Source: an uncultured Tenacibaculum sp. (lineage in GTDB: Bacteria; Bacteroidota; Bacteroidia; Flavobacteriales; Flavobacteriaceae). From it: a stretch of 64,000 nucleotides of DNA. Under the pieces are notes generated by a model, which was given only the letters and a program-made list of their open reading frames with translations, searched no databases and was not told the DNA's origin. The translations under genes were made by a program, and so were the position numbers. Each line of letters opens with the position of its first letter. Within the stretch, counting starts at the first letter, position 1. The DNA lies in the NCBI GenBank assembly GCA_947496185.1, contig CANMCD010000006.1, positions 1-64,000 of the forward strand, read 5' to 3'. Positions 28,599-36,927 of the stretch are shown piece after piece.

Positions 28599-29525
28599 TT
28601 AAAATTCTATATCGAACTGTGTTAATTCTTTAAATGTTTGTAGGCGGCTTTGAATTTCTTTTTCGGTAAGTTCCTCCATACGCTGTGTTCCAAATTTTTC
28701 GACACAGAAAGAAGCCAAGTTAGAACCATATATAATAGCATTTTTCATGCTGTTGAATGAGATGTCTTTGGCTTTAGCTAAATAACCACAAAAACCACCA
28801 GCGAAAGTATCACCTGCTCCTGTAGGATCAAAAACAGCCGCTAAAGGTAAAGCTGGAGCAAAAAACATTTTTCCTTCATTAAATAACAAAGCTCCGTGTT
28901 CTCCTTTTTTAATCACAATGTATTTTGGCCCCATTTTGTGGATTTTATTAGCTGCATTTACTAATGAGTATTCGCCACTTAACTGTCTTGCCTCTTCATC
29001 ATTAATTGTGATAACATCAACTCTTTTAAGAATATCATGTAAGTCATTTAAAAAAGCTTCTTCCATCCAAAAATTCATGGTGTCTAATACCACAAGCTTA
29101 GGTCGTTTTGTCATTTGATCTAAAACAGATGACTGTACCAAAGGATGAAGGTTTCCTAACATGACAATTTCAGCATTTTTAAAAGATTCAGGAACAACTG
29201 GATTGAAGTTCTCTAAAACGTTCAATTCCGTAACTAAGGTGTCACGTGAATTCATGTCATTATGATATTTTCCGCTCCAAAAAAAGGTTTTCCCTTCTTT
29301 TATGATTTCGATACCTTCCGTATTGATTCCTCTATCTTCCATCATAGACAAATAAGAAGAAGGAAAATCTCCACCTACTACAGAAACCACTCCCGTTTCA
29401 ACACCAAATAGTGCGGAAGCTAGCCCAACAAAAGTTCCTGATCCACCTAAAATCTTATCAGTTTTTCCGAACGGAGTCTCAATAGCATCAAAAGCTACCG
29501 TACCTACTGCTAATAATTTACTCAT
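28599..29525 (-). CDS. PfkB-family sugar/nucleoside kinase
   Basis: 308 residues. The N-terminal GGSGTFVGLASALFG glycine motif and the C-terminal signature FDPTGAGDTFAGGFCGYL with catalytic Asp are diagnostic of ribokinase/PfkB kinases. The substrate may be adenosine, ribose or another sugar; sequence alone does not decide. Gene order next to a purF-like gene suggests a nucleoside or ribose role. Confidence 0.87.
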   Translation of the reverse strand: MSKLLAVGTVAFDAIETPFGKTDKILGGSGTFVGLASALFGVETGVVSVVGGDFPSSYLSMMEDRGINTEGIEIIKEGKTFFWSGKYHNDMNSRDTLVTELNVLENFNPVVPESFKNAEIVMLGNLHPLVQSSVLDQMTKRPKLVVLDTMNFWMEEAFLNDLHDILKRVDVITINDEEARQLSGEYSLVNAANKIHKMGPKYIVIKKGEHGALLFNEGKMFFAPALPLAAVFDPTGAGDTFAGGFCGYLAKAKDISFNSMKNAIIYGSNLASFCVEKFGTQRMEELTEKEIQSRLQTFKELTQFDIEF

Positions 29526-29721
29526 AAGCTTTTTTAAACTTTCATTTTTCAGAAAGTGTTTTTATTGCAATTAGTTAACACTTGATAAAAATACTAACCA
29601 AAAATTAATAATTATGTTTACTTTATCTGTTAAACACATGAATGTGTCTTTTTTGTCGTAATTTAGCATCTTATTAAATAAGATAAAAACAGTCACGACT
29701 GTGCAAAAATAGTTTTAAAAA

Positions 29722-30147
29722 ATGACTATCAAAGAAATACAACAAGAAATTGTCGATGAGTTTTCGATGTTTGAAGATTGGATGGAACGTTATGAGTATA
29801 TTATCGAATTGGGAAAATCTTTGCCATTGATTGATTCACTTTATAAAAAAGATGAAAATTTGATAAAAGGATGTCAATCTAAGGTATGGTTGCATTCCGA
29901 TCTTCAAGAAGAGAAAGTCTTATTTACTGCAGATAGTGATGCGATACTAACCAAAGGAATTGTTGCTTTGTTACTCAGGGTTTTTTCAAATCAAAATCCG
30001 AAAGACATTTTAAATGCGAGTACTGATTTTATTGATCAAATTGGATTAAAAGAACATTTGAGTCCAACAAGAGCAAACGGATTAGTTTCTATGGTAAAAC
30101 AGATTAAGATGTATGCTTTGGCACAAGAATCAAAATTAACAAACTAA
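29722..30147 (+). CDS. sufE: Cysteine desulfuration protein SufE
   Basis: 141 residues with the active-site cysteine Cys51 in IKGCQSKVWL and the ending KQIKMYALAQ. SufE accepts persulfide sulfur from SufS and passes it to the SufBCD scaffold. It leads a plus-strand run sufE - MIP18-type - DUF2480 - DUF3078 with gaps of 9, 3 and 5 bp, so Fe-S assembly and the downstream genes are probably cotranscribed. sufBCDS are not in the window. Confidence 0.93.
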   Translation: MTIKEIQQEIVDEFSMFEDWMERYEYIIELGKSLPLIDSLYKKDENLIKGCQSKVWLHSDLQEEKVLFTADSDAILTKGIVALLLRVFSNQNPKDILNASTDFIDQIGLKEHLSPTRANGLVSMVKQIKMYALAQESKLTN

Positions 30148-30156
30148 ATAAAAAAC

Positions 30157-30477
30157 ATGACGGAAGAAACATTAGAAGAATTAGGGGATAAAATAGTACG
30201 TGTATTAAAGACAATTTATGACCCTGAAATTCCAGTGGATATTTATGAGCTCGGATTAATATATGATGTCTTTGTATCTGAGGAAAATGATGCAAAAATA
30301 TTAATGACCTTAACGTCTCCAAATTGTCCAGTAGCAGAAACATTGCCAGTAGAAGTAGAGGAAAAGGTAAAAACCTTAAAAGAGATTAATGAGTGTGAAG
30401 TAGAAATAACCTTTGATCCTACTTGGACACAAGATATGATGAGTGAAGAAGCGAAACTCGAATTAGGATTATTATAA
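30157..30477 (+). CDS. MIP18/DUF59-family Fe-S cluster assembly protein (SufT/PaaD-like)
   Basis: 106 residues. The family core is IYDPEIPVDIYELGLIYD, the reactive-cysteine motif TSPNCPVAE and a second half FDPTWTQDMMSEEAKLELG. Proteins of this type help load Fe-S clusters on target proteins. It starts 9 bp after sufE and 3 bp before the DUF2480 gene, which supports the role. Confidence 0.92.
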   Translation: MTEETLEELGDKIVRVLKTIYDPEIPVDIYELGLIYDVFVSEENDAKILMTLTSPNCPVAETLPVEVEEKVKTLKEINECEVEITFDPTWTQDMMSEEAKLELGLL

Positions 30478-30480
30478 GCC

Positions 30481-30987
30481 ATGGCAGACGAAATAATTAA
30501 TAGAGTCGCAAATAGCAAGTTAAAGACACTTGACTTGGAAGATTTTTATCTCAAAGGGAACAGGATTGTTTTTGATATCAAAGACTGGTTGCTAGAAGGT
30601 CTAGTTTTGCGGGAAAAAGATTTTAGACAAGAAGTTAAAAATCATGACTGGTCACGATATCAAGATGCATTAGTTGCATTGACGTGTAGTAGTGATGCGA
30701 TTATCCCTTCTTGGGCTTATTTGTTGATAACAACTTCATTAACTTCCTATGCAAAAAAAGTAGTTATTGGAAGTTTAGAACTTTTAGAAACTGTTCTTTT
30801 TCAAGAAATAATTACTGAGTTAGATGTAAGTGAGTATCAAGACAAGCCAGTGATCATTAAAGGATGTTCAAATAAACCAATTCCCCCTTCAGCGTATACT
30901 TTGTTAATTCAAAAGATTCAACCTGTCGCCAAAACGCTAATGTTTGGTGAAGCTTGTTCAACCGTACCTCTTTATAAAAGAAAATAA
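30481..30987 (+). CDS. DUF2480 family protein
   Basis: 168 residues. It carries LKTLDLEDFYLKGNRIVFDI and the conserved centre LREKDFRQEVKNHDWSRYQD, with SSDAIIPSWAYLL and GCSNKPIPPSAY further on, as in DUF2480. The family travels with Fe-S assembly genes in Bacteroidota, and its biochemical role is unknown to me. Conserved cysteines (CSSDAIIP, KGCSNKP) are noteworthy in this setting. Cotranscribed with the two genes upstream. Confidence 0.87.
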   Translation: MADEIINRVANSKLKTLDLEDFYLKGNRIVFDIKDWLLEGLVLREKDFRQEVKNHDWSRYQDALVALTCSSDAIIPSWAYLLITTSLTSYAKKVVIGSLELLETVLFQEIITELDVSEYQDKPVIIKGCSNKPIPPSAYTLLIQKIQPVAKTLMFGEACSTVPLYKRK

Positions 30988-30992
30988 CAAAA

Positions 30993-31880
30993 TTGAGAAC
31001 ATTTTTTATTCACAAAATATACATAAAGAAACTATTTTTTATGTTCTTTCTTGCTTTTGTAACTGTCGGGTATTCGCAGGATACAGCACAAAAACTTGAT
31101 ACGATTGTCCACCCTTGGGATGTGTTGGGTAAGTTTAGTTTTTTGTTTAATCAATCTTCTTTTACTAATTGGGTAGCAGGAGGCACAAATACTGTGGCAG
31201 GAAACATTGCTATTAACTACGATTTTAACTACCACAAAAAGAAATGGAGTTGGGATAACAAAATTAATTCTACCTACGGTATTAGTTATAATACCGATCA
31301 AGGCATACGAAAAACGGACGATCATTTAGAGTACAACTCTATTTTGGGTTTAAAAGCTAAGCGGTATTGGTTTTTTTCGTTTATAAGTAACTTTAAAACC
31401 CAGTATACGAGGGGGTATGATTATAAGAAAACACCAGAACTTTCCATATCTAATTTTTTAGCACCAGCGTATTGGAGTTTCGGGCCTGGTATGCTTTGGA
31501 AGAAATCTGATGAGGCAAGAATAAACATAACTCCCGCTTCAGGAAGGCTAACTTTTGTTACAGACGAGTTTTCGGGTAAATATGGGGTAGACGAAGGAGC
31601 GAACATTAATTTTAGTTTAGGGTTCAATTTATCGGCATATTTTAAGTTTTTTTTGATGAGTGATGTGCTAATGGAAAACACATTGGCATTGTATGCGGAT
31701 TATCTAGATAAACCACAAAATGTAGATATTGATTATCAAGCTAGGTTTTTTATCATTGTTAATGAATACCTTTCCACTAATTTAGAGTTCCATATTATTT
31801 TTGATGATAATGCTTCGAGTAGAATCCAATTTAAGCAAGTTTTTGGTTTAGGAATTAATTATATTTTTCATAAAATGTGA
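30993..31880 (+). CDS. DUF3078 family secreted/outer-membrane protein (copy 1)
   Basis: 295 residues if the TTG at 30993 is used. That gives a proper basic-plus-hydrophobic signal (KKLFFMFFLAFVTVGYSQ). The first ATG, at 31041, would lack the basic part, so the TTG is favoured but not certain. The mature part starts with FLFNQSSFTNWVAGGTNTVAGN, the DUF3078 signature, and continues as regular beta-strands consistent with a small barrel. It has a tandem paralogue downstream. Function unknown. Confidence 0.85.
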   Translation: MRTFFIHKIYIKKLFFMFFLAFVTVGYSQDTAQKLDTIVHPWDVLGKFSFLFNQSSFTNWVAGGTNTVAGNIAINYDFNYHKKKWSWDNKINSTYGISYNTDQGIRKTDDHLEYNSILGLKAKRYWFFSFISNFKTQYTRGYDYKKTPELSISNFLAPAYWSFGPGMLWKKSDEARINITPASGRLTFVTDEFSGKYGVDEGANINFSLGFNLSAYFKFFLMSDVLMENTLALYADYLDKPQNVDIDYQARFFIIVNEYLSTNLEFHIIFDDNASSRIQFKQVFGLGINYIFHKM

Positions 31881-31961
31881 CTTTAGGTAAAAAAACTTGT
31901 CCTAAACTAATTGAAAGGTGTAACTTTAATTTATACAAAAATCAAAAAAGTAAATAGTAGG

Positions 31962-32789
31962 ATGAAAAAAGTTTTAACTATTGTTATTTTATTCGGAGCA
32001 GCTGTAGTGTTTGCTCAAGAGAAAAAAGAAGCTCCTAAACAGGGCTGGAAAAGAGGGGGAAATATTTCCTTTTTATTCAATCAATCTGCATTTAAGAACT
32101 GGTTGCCAGGTGGTACAAATACCATTTCAGGAACGTTTGGATTGAATTATGATTTTAATTATGTAAAAGGAGATTGGAATTGGGATAATAAAATTATTGC
32201 TTCTTATGGGGTAACCAAGCTAAAAGGAGAGGAGAGTCAAAAAACAGACGACCGTTTAGAACTAAATTCTATTTTAGGAAAGAAAGCTTCTAAATACTGG
32301 TATTACTCAGCATTCTTTAACTTTAAGACGCAGATGTCTTCTACCGATGTGAATGGCGTACAGCAATCGCATTTCTTTTCACCAGCCTATTTCCAATTTG
32401 GTCCTGGTATGTTGTGGAAAAAGTCGGACAATTTAAAGGTGAATATAGCACCGTTAACATCAAAATTAATTGTTTTGAGTGCTGATTTAGCACCTGCTTT
32501 TGGAGTAGATGCAGGTAAAAGTACTCGTTATGAGTTAGGAGCAGCTATTGGTGCTTATTATAAGTTCGATTTAATGAAAAATGTTTCTGTTGAAAATATC
32601 TTAAACCTTTATAGTAACTATTTAGAGGAAGCAAAAAATGTTGATATCGATTATACAGTGAATGTAGTGATGCAAATTAATAAGTATTTATCTGCAAATT
32701 TGGCACTACAAGCGATTTATGATGATAATGCTTTTGAAGGTTTTCAAACAAGAGAAGTTTTCGGTTTAGGAGCGAATTACGCTTTTTAG
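31962..32789 (+). CDS. DUF3078 family secreted/outer-membrane protein (copy 2)
   Basis: The ATG at 31962 begins a textbook signal peptide (MKKVLTIVILFGAAVVFAQ). An upstream ATG at 31911 would bury it. The mature part has FLFNQSAFKNWLPGGTNTISG and parallels copy 1 strand by strand (GPGMLWKKSD, NVDIDY and FGLGxNY in both). The 275-residue protein is therefore a tandem duplicate of its neighbour, well diverged. It is followed by a strong terminator that closes the sufE run. Confidence 0.88.
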   Translation: MKKVLTIVILFGAAVVFAQEKKEAPKQGWKRGGNISFLFNQSAFKNWLPGGTNTISGTFGLNYDFNYVKGDWNWDNKIIASYGVTKLKGEESQKTDDRLELNSILGKKASKYWYYSAFFNFKTQMSSTDVNGVQQSHFFSPAYFQFGPGMLWKKSDNLKVNIAPLTSKLIVLSADLAPAFGVDAGKSTRYELGAAIGAYYKFDLMKNVSVENILNLYSNYLEEAKNVDIDYTVNVVMQINKYLSANLALQAIYDDNAFEGFQTREVFGLGANYAF

Positions 32790-32812
32790 AAGGGTTTAAA
32801 TTTAAAATATTG

Positions 32813-32846
32813 AAAGACTGTTTTTTAAGTAAAACAGTCTTTTTTA
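32813..32846 (+). terminator. Terminator after the tandem DUF3078 genes
   Basis: A 12-bp perfect stem (AAAGACTGTTTT / AAAACAGTCTTT, 32813-32824 and 32831-32842) with a 6-nt loop, continuing into T residues. Confidence 0.9.
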
Positions 32847-32958
32847 ATGTTTTTATAAAATCGGTTTTTTTAGGTTAAAATGCGTTAATTTTTTTCTTCA
32901 TAGGAAAGAAAATAGTACCTTTATTAAAACTTTATTAGTAAAATTAAAACAAACGATT

Positions 32959-33147
32959 ATGAAAAACAATTTGATTTTAGACGAACAAGTACTTAATTTA
33001 GTTGAGGACAATAACGCTTCTCCAGATGGCACACCTGTAGGTGATGCTAATGATACTGATGGTAAATCCCATGCTGGAGGAAATGATAAACTTACTGACC
33101 CTAGTGATCCTGATGGTGAAGGAGGATCAGGTGATGGAGACTCATAA
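32959..33147 (+). CDS. Small Asp/Gly-rich peptide (62 aa), function unknown
   Basis: It begins MKNNLILDEQVLNLVEDN, a leader-like N-terminal part. The last ~40 residues are almost only Asp, Gly, Ser, Pro, Asn, Thr and Lys and are strongly acidic, ending SGDGDS. No cysteine, no signal peptide, no transmembrane segment. The leader-plus-biased-core layout recalls precursor peptides of Bacteroidota, but no maturation genes are adjacent. It has its own terminator and stands directly before a TPR histidine kinase and its regulator, so a link to that system is possible. Confidence 0.6.
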   Translation: MKNNLILDEQVLNLVEDNNASPDGTPVGDANDTDGKSHAGGNDKLTDPSDPDGEGGSGDGDS

Positions 33148-33175
33148 GGATTAAATACCGTCTATTTTTGTGTAT

Positions 33176-33203
33176 GGTTATCCTAATGAAGGATAACCTT
33201 TTT
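33176..33203 (+). terminator. Terminator after the small peptide gene
   Basis: An 8-bp perfect stem GGTTATCC / GGATAACC (33176-33183, 33191-33198), 7-nt loop, then TTTTT. It separates the peptide gene from the kinase gene. Confidence 0.85.
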
Positions 33204-33262
33204 AGTAATTATTGAATTTTTTTTTATTTTTTAAGGCACAAAAAAGTTGTCTTTTTTGTTTT

Positions 33263-35089
33263 ATGCGTTTTGTTTTCCCTTTAATATTATCTTTTTTACC
33301 CTTTTTTTTTCAAAAAAAAGATGTTTTCAATCAAAGACAAAAAATAATAGCTATCGGTTATAATGCTTATCAAACAAGAGATACTCTAGCTTTAAAGAAA
33401 TCAATAAATGATTTATATGCTCTATATCAGAGTAAAAAGGATTCTTTTTTCTTAGCTAAGCATTATCATTATAAATCGCTATACTATAGAATAAATTATA
33501 CTTTTGATAGTACATATTATTACCTTAACAAATCTAAAAACATTTCATTATTATTAAAAGATTCTGTAGAAGTAGGAAGGCGTCTATTAAGCGCAGCTTA
33601 TATACAACGAAAAGTAAAAGATAATTTAGGAAGCCAGATAAGTTCAATAGAAGCTTTAACGTATTTAGAACCGATTAAGTCCTATAAATATATAGAAAGA
33701 GTTTATACTAATTTAGGTTTAGTTTCTCATAGATTAAATAAAATAAAAGATGCTAAAAAATATTATGAAAAAGCATTGATTATTAATAAAATTAACAATA
33801 GTCCTAAGGATTTCATGTATTTGATGAATAATCTGGGGATATTATTTAGACATCAAAAGAAATATGAAAAAGCGAAAAAATATTTTAATGAAGGGCTTTC
33901 CTTTAAGAATATTAAGATTAAATATCCTACTTTATATGCTATACTTTTAGAAAACCTAACCATATGCGATCACTTTTTGGGAAACAGAGATAAGGTAAAG
34001 GAAAATTACGAAGAGGTTTTAAAAATTAGAAAAGAAAGAAATAACCTTAGTAGCTTAAGTACCACTCACCTTAATATTGCGAGCTATTATAAAGATGAAA
34101 ACAATGTTAAAAAAAGGCTTATTCATTTAAATAAAGCATTAAAGTATGCTCAACAATCTCATAATAATAGGCGTTGGCTTACAGCTTTGCAAAATCTAGC
34201 AGAGCTTACTTCAGGCAAGGAGTCAAAACAATATTTTAAGGAGTATATCAAGCTTAATGATAGCCTGCTTCAAAAGGAACGAAATTTAAAAAACCAATTC
34301 GCTAAAATTAGGTACGAAACCGCTAAAAAAGAAAAGGAAAATCAATTACTTAAAACAGAAAATAAAAGAAAACAAGAAGAAATTGTAACGCAAAGACAAC
34401 AAATGACCATTGGTTGGTTAGCGGCAGTGGTAGGTTTTCTGGGCTTAGGTATTAGTGTGATGTTCTTTGCTTTTAGAAGAAGACAGTTTCAGCACCGAGC
34501 ACAATTACAAAAAGCACAAGCAAGAGATGAAGAAAGAAGGCACATTGCCAAATCATTGCATGACGAAATAGCAGGAGATTTACGGGTACTTCATACCAAG
34601 CTACAAAAGTCTAATCTGTTGGAAGAGGCTAAAAAATTAGATGCGGTTAAAGAAAATGTAAGAAACCTTTCTCATCAGCTGACTAGTGTGAGTTTTGATA
34701 AAGTGTCTTTTAGAAATCAGATAATTAATTTAGTCTCAGATTATTTTGAACTCAACTTTAATATAAAAGTTGAAGGCCTTGATGATTATAACTGGGCTGA
34801 TATCGATGATGCTATTAAGCGGTTGTTTTATTTGTGCATAAGAGAAAGTATTCAAAATAGTAAAAAACACGGAGAAGCTAGTAGAGTAATTGTGAAATTT
34901 TATTTACATAAAAAGAACGTCTTTGCTGAGGTTTCAGATAACGGAATAGGTTTTGATAAACTCCCTACGAACAAAGGTATTGGACTTCAAAACTTACAAG
35001 AAAGAGTTGAAGAGGTAAGCGGGAGCTTTATTATCGATAGCAAGCTAAATAAAGGAACTAAAATTCTTATCACGATTCCTTTAGTGTAA
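33263..35089 (+). CDS. TPR-containing sensor histidine kinase (NarL-type, HisKA_3)
   Basis: The start at 33263 (MRFVFPLILSFLPFFF) gives an N-terminal signal or anchor; a TTG at 33212 is less likely. About 300 residues of tetratricopeptide repeats follow (YTNLGLVSHRLNKIKDAKKY, LNNLGILFRHQKKYEKAKKY), then a coiled coil, one transmembrane helix near residue 400 (LAAVVGFLGLGISVMFF) and a HisKA_3 phosphoacceptor in RRHIAKSLHDEIAGD. An HATPase ends the protein (SDNGIGF, NKGIGLQNLQERV). The layout implies TPR sensing outside the inner membrane, probably of a protein or peptide. The response regulator follows. Confidence 0.9.
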   Translation: MRFVFPLILSFLPFFFQKKDVFNQRQKIIAIGYNAYQTRDTLALKKSINDLYALYQSKKDSFFLAKHYHYKSLYYRINYTFDSTYYYLNKSKNISLLLKDSVEVGRRLLSAAYIQRKVKDNLGSQISSIEALTYLEPIKSYKYIERVYTNLGLVSHRLNKIKDAKKYYEKALIINKINNSPKDFMYLMNNLGILFRHQKKYEKAKKYFNEGLSFKNIKIKYPTLYAILLENLTICDHFLGNRDKVKENYEEVLKIRKERNNLSSLSTTHLNIASYYKDENNVKKRLIHLNKALKYAQQSHNNRRWLTALQNLAELTSGKESKQYFKEYIKLNDSLLQKERNLKNQFAKIRYETAKKEKENQLLKTENKRKQEEIVTQRQQMTIGWLAAVVGFLGLGISVMFFAFRRRQFQHRAQLQKAQARDEERRHIAKSLHDEIAGDLRVLHTKLQKSNLLEEAKKLDAVKENVRNLSHQLTSVSFDKVSFRNQIINLVSDYFELNFNIKVEGLDDYNWADIDDAIKRLFYLCIRESIQNSKKHGEASRVIVKFYLHKKNVFAEVSDNGIGFDKLPTNKGIGLQNLQERVEEVSGSFIIDSKLNKGTKILITIPLV

Positions 35090-35222
35090 ATTTTTTTCTT
35101 ATGTAAATGAAATTCAGTACATATTTAACATGAGAGGGCTAAAATTTCAGTTTATTTTAAGAAGTAGCACTCGTGTGTATTTGTTATTCAACTTTTTATT
35201 AGTCGATCAAACTGAAAACCAA

Positions 35223-35900
35223 ATGTCTAAAACAACCAAACTACTATTTGTAGATGATCATCAGTTGATTATCGAAGGAATTGTGTCTTATTTGAAAGAT
35301 ATTGAAAATCTTGATATCACTACTACTAATTCATGTGATGAAGCATATCGCTTGGTAAAAATACATTTACCTACAGAACCTTTTGATATTCTCTTTACCG
35401 ATTTGAGTTTTGATAATATTGATGAAACGAAAAGAATTAAAGGCGGAGAGCATCTTATAAAAACACTTCAAAGTGAAAAAATCCCTATTAAAATAGGGGT
35501 AATAACTGGGCATTCAGAAACGAATAGAATACATAACGTGGTCAATAATTTAAATCCGTCTTCCTATATACTAAAAGGAGAGTGTAATACAAATGAATTA
35601 AATTTTGCAATACAAAAGATGTTAGCGGATCAGGTGTATTATACACATGAAATTCATCAAAAGATTTTAAAAAGAGCACTGGTTGAGATTCAAATGGATG
35701 ATGTAGCGGTTCAAATTTTGAAGGAGTTACCAAGACATACAAAAATTTCTAATTTGGAAGGCGTCATTACGAAAAAAGATGGCAATATTGTTAAAATAAG
35801 AGCTATAGAAAGTAAGTTGGCTAAACTTCGAACAGATTTGGATGCCAATAACAATACGGATTTGGTTTTAAAAGCCAAGGAATTAGGAATTCTAGACTAG
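35223..35900 (+). CDS. Response regulator with unusual C-terminal effector domain
   Basis: The start at 35223 (MSKTTKLLFVDDHQL) is standard for NarL/LuxR-type receivers; the longer frame from 35130 has no matching N-terminus. Receiver features are VDDHQLIIEG, phosphoacceptor in ILFTDLSFDN and TGHSE. The C-terminal ~60 residues (VAVQILKELPRHTKISNLEG, IRAIESKLAKLRTDLDANNN) are helical and probably DNA-binding but not the usual GerE motif. It pairs with the adjacent kinase. The CGGAAA repeat pairs just downstream are candidate targets. Confidence 0.85.
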   Translation: MSKTTKLLFVDDHQLIIEGIVSYLKDIENLDITTTNSCDEAYRLVKIHLPTEPFDILFTDLSFDNIDETKRIKGGEHLIKTLQSEKIPIKIGVITGHSETNRIHNVVNNLNPSSYILKGECNTNELNFAIQKMLADQVYYTHEIHQKILKRALVEIQMDDVAVQILKELPRHTKISNLEGVITKKDGNIVKIRAIESKLAKLRTDLDANNNTDLVLKAKELGILD

Positions 35901-35946
35901 TGTGGATCACTTATTTTTTTCTAAAAGCTTTTTGTTTAGGGGGATA

Positions 35947-35975
35947 CGGAAAACAACATTTTTTTTTACGGAAAA
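35947..35975 (+). promoter_or_regulatory. Direct-repeat operator, copy 1 (CGGAAAA x2, 22 bp apart)
   Basis: CGGAAAA at 35947-35953 and 35969-35975. The 22-bp repeat distance is about two helical turns. A -7 box TAACTTTG follows at 36003-36010, 27 bp further on, with no -33 TTG, as expected for an activator-dependent promoter. Binding by the neighbouring response regulator is an inference from position. Confidence 0.55.
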
Positions 35976-36015
35976 CCCCTTCACTGTTACTTAACTATTA
36001 AATAACTTTGTCGTA

Positions 36016-36107
36016 ACAAGTTACAAGCTTAGGGAGAAATTTCTAACTACGAAAGAAAAAGAATTGTAAAAGCCTTCTGAACGATCTATTGTTCTGAAGG
36101 CTTTTTA
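36016..36107 (+). ncRNA. Putative small RNA 1
   Basis: The unit runs from about 6 nt after the -7 box TAACTTTG (36003-36010) to a strong hairpin at 36068-36106. The hairpin stem is AAAGCCTTC.GAAC / GTTC.GAAGGCTTT with a T tail. No ATG-led frame of any length lies inside. It contains CTTAGGGAGA at 36028-36037, matching CTTAAGGAGA in the second unit. Ends are predicted, not measured. Confidence 0.5.
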
Positions 36108-36144
36108 TCGTTCAATAGAGAATAACATATACAGTAAGTTATCT

Positions 36145-36172
36145 CGGAAAAGGACATTTTTATCTGCGGAAA
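36145..36172 (+). promoter_or_regulatory. Direct-repeat operator, copy 2 (CGGAAA x2, 22 bp apart)
   Basis: CGGAAAA at 36145-36151 and CGGAAA at 36167-36172, again with 22-bp spacing. The spacer shares nnACATTTTT with copy 1. A -7 box TATCTTTG follows at 36201-36208, 28 bp further on, again without a -33 TTG at the right place. The geometry repeats that of copy 1 almost exactly. Confidence 0.55.
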
Positions 36173-36213
36173 TCCAATTTATTCTTGAATAATACTATTT
36201 TATCTTTGTTGCA

Positions 36214-36291
36214 TCACTCATTAAAATTTGAGTAAGATATCTTAAGGAGACAACAAAAAACCTTCTAAAAATAAGTTAGGAGGTTTTTTTA
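36214..36291 (+). ncRNA. Putative small RNA 2
   Basis: From about 6 nt after the -7 box TATCTTTG to a terminator at 36254-36290 (stem AAAAACCTTCTAA / TTAGGAGGTTTTT with one mismatch, long T tail). It includes CTTAAGGAGA at 36241-36250 and no plausible reading frame. Same organisation as the unit 200 bp upstream. Confidence 0.5.
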
Positions 36292-36490
36292 CATTTAACG
36301 GTGTCTTGTGTTGAAATATTAATAGATCTTACATTTCATCATAAATAGCAAACCTGCACAGCAAGTAAAAAGCCGATAGTCTATTTTTTTAAGCTTACAA
36401 ATTGTAAATGAATTAGGTTTCTGTTAGAGTAGGGTTGAATACTTTACGGAATTGTGTTCTGTGATCAAGCGGAGATTGTAGGTTTACATA

Positions 36491-36595
36491 AAATAAAAAA
36501 GGAACTCAACAAATGAGCTCCCTTTCATTCTAGTAAAAAAATTCCCCCCAGAATTTTCTATATATAAAACAAGTAATTTTTAGTTTACCCTACTT
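36491..36595 (-). ncRNA. Duplicated ~105-nt structured element, copy A
   Basis: About 90% identical to 36675-36778. On the minus strand it can form three hairpins: GGTAA / TTACC near its 5' end, a middle AATTC/GAATTT stem with a C/G-rich loop, and a last hairpin GGAGCTCA / TGAACTCC-type with one mismatch followed by TTTTTTATTTT. The final hairpin is terminator-like on the minus strand. Whether it is an independent RNA, a processed 3' UTR or a DNA repeat is open. Confidence 0.4.
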
Positions 36596-36674
36596 AAAAA
36601 ATGACTTTTTTTATGAGGTTTTTTTAGTGTGATATTTGTTATTTGATATGTAGTTAGTTACAAGGTTTGAATGA

Positions 36675-36778
36675 AAATAAAAAAGGAACTCAACACTTGA
36701 GTTCCCTTTCATTCTAGTAAAAAATTCTCCCCAGAATTTTCTATATATAAAACAGGTAATTTTTAGTTTACCCTACTT
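36675..36778 (-). ncRNA. Duplicated ~104-nt structured element, copy B
   Basis: Direct repeat of 36491-36595, offset 184 bp. Here the last hairpin is a perfect 9-bp stem GGAACTCAA / TTGAGTTCC (36685-36693, 36697-36705) with TTTTTTATTTTC after it on the minus strand. Differences from copy A fall partly in the stem, where copy B restores pairing, hinting that structure is kept. No coding frame. Confidence 0.42.
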
Positions 36779-36857
36779 CAAAACAGTAAAAGACTATATT
36801 CTTTTTTTAGTAAATACCCGTTTACTAGTGTAGTTGTTGTTTTGAAAATTCAGAAAA

Positions 36858-36894
36858 GAAAAAGCTGCTTAAAAATAACTTTTAGGCAGCCTTT
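36858..36894 (-). terminator. Terminator of the TonB-dependent receptor gene
   Basis: Minus-strand stem GGCTGCCTAAAA / TTTTAAGCAGCTT (one mismatch), about 35 bp beyond the stop codon, running into TTTTTC. Confidence 0.75.
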
Positions 36895-36927
36895 AAAATT
36901 GTGTGATATTATTTTTTCTAAATTATT

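Noticed and set aside
36440-36480. Third CGGAA/CGGAG pair 23 bp apart
   Set aside because: Weaker match, different spacing and no -7 box or terminator in the right place; probably chance.
36491-36778. CRISPR-like repeat pair
   Set aside because: Only two ~105-nt copies with internal hairpins, 79 bp between them and no cas genes; not a CRISPR array.
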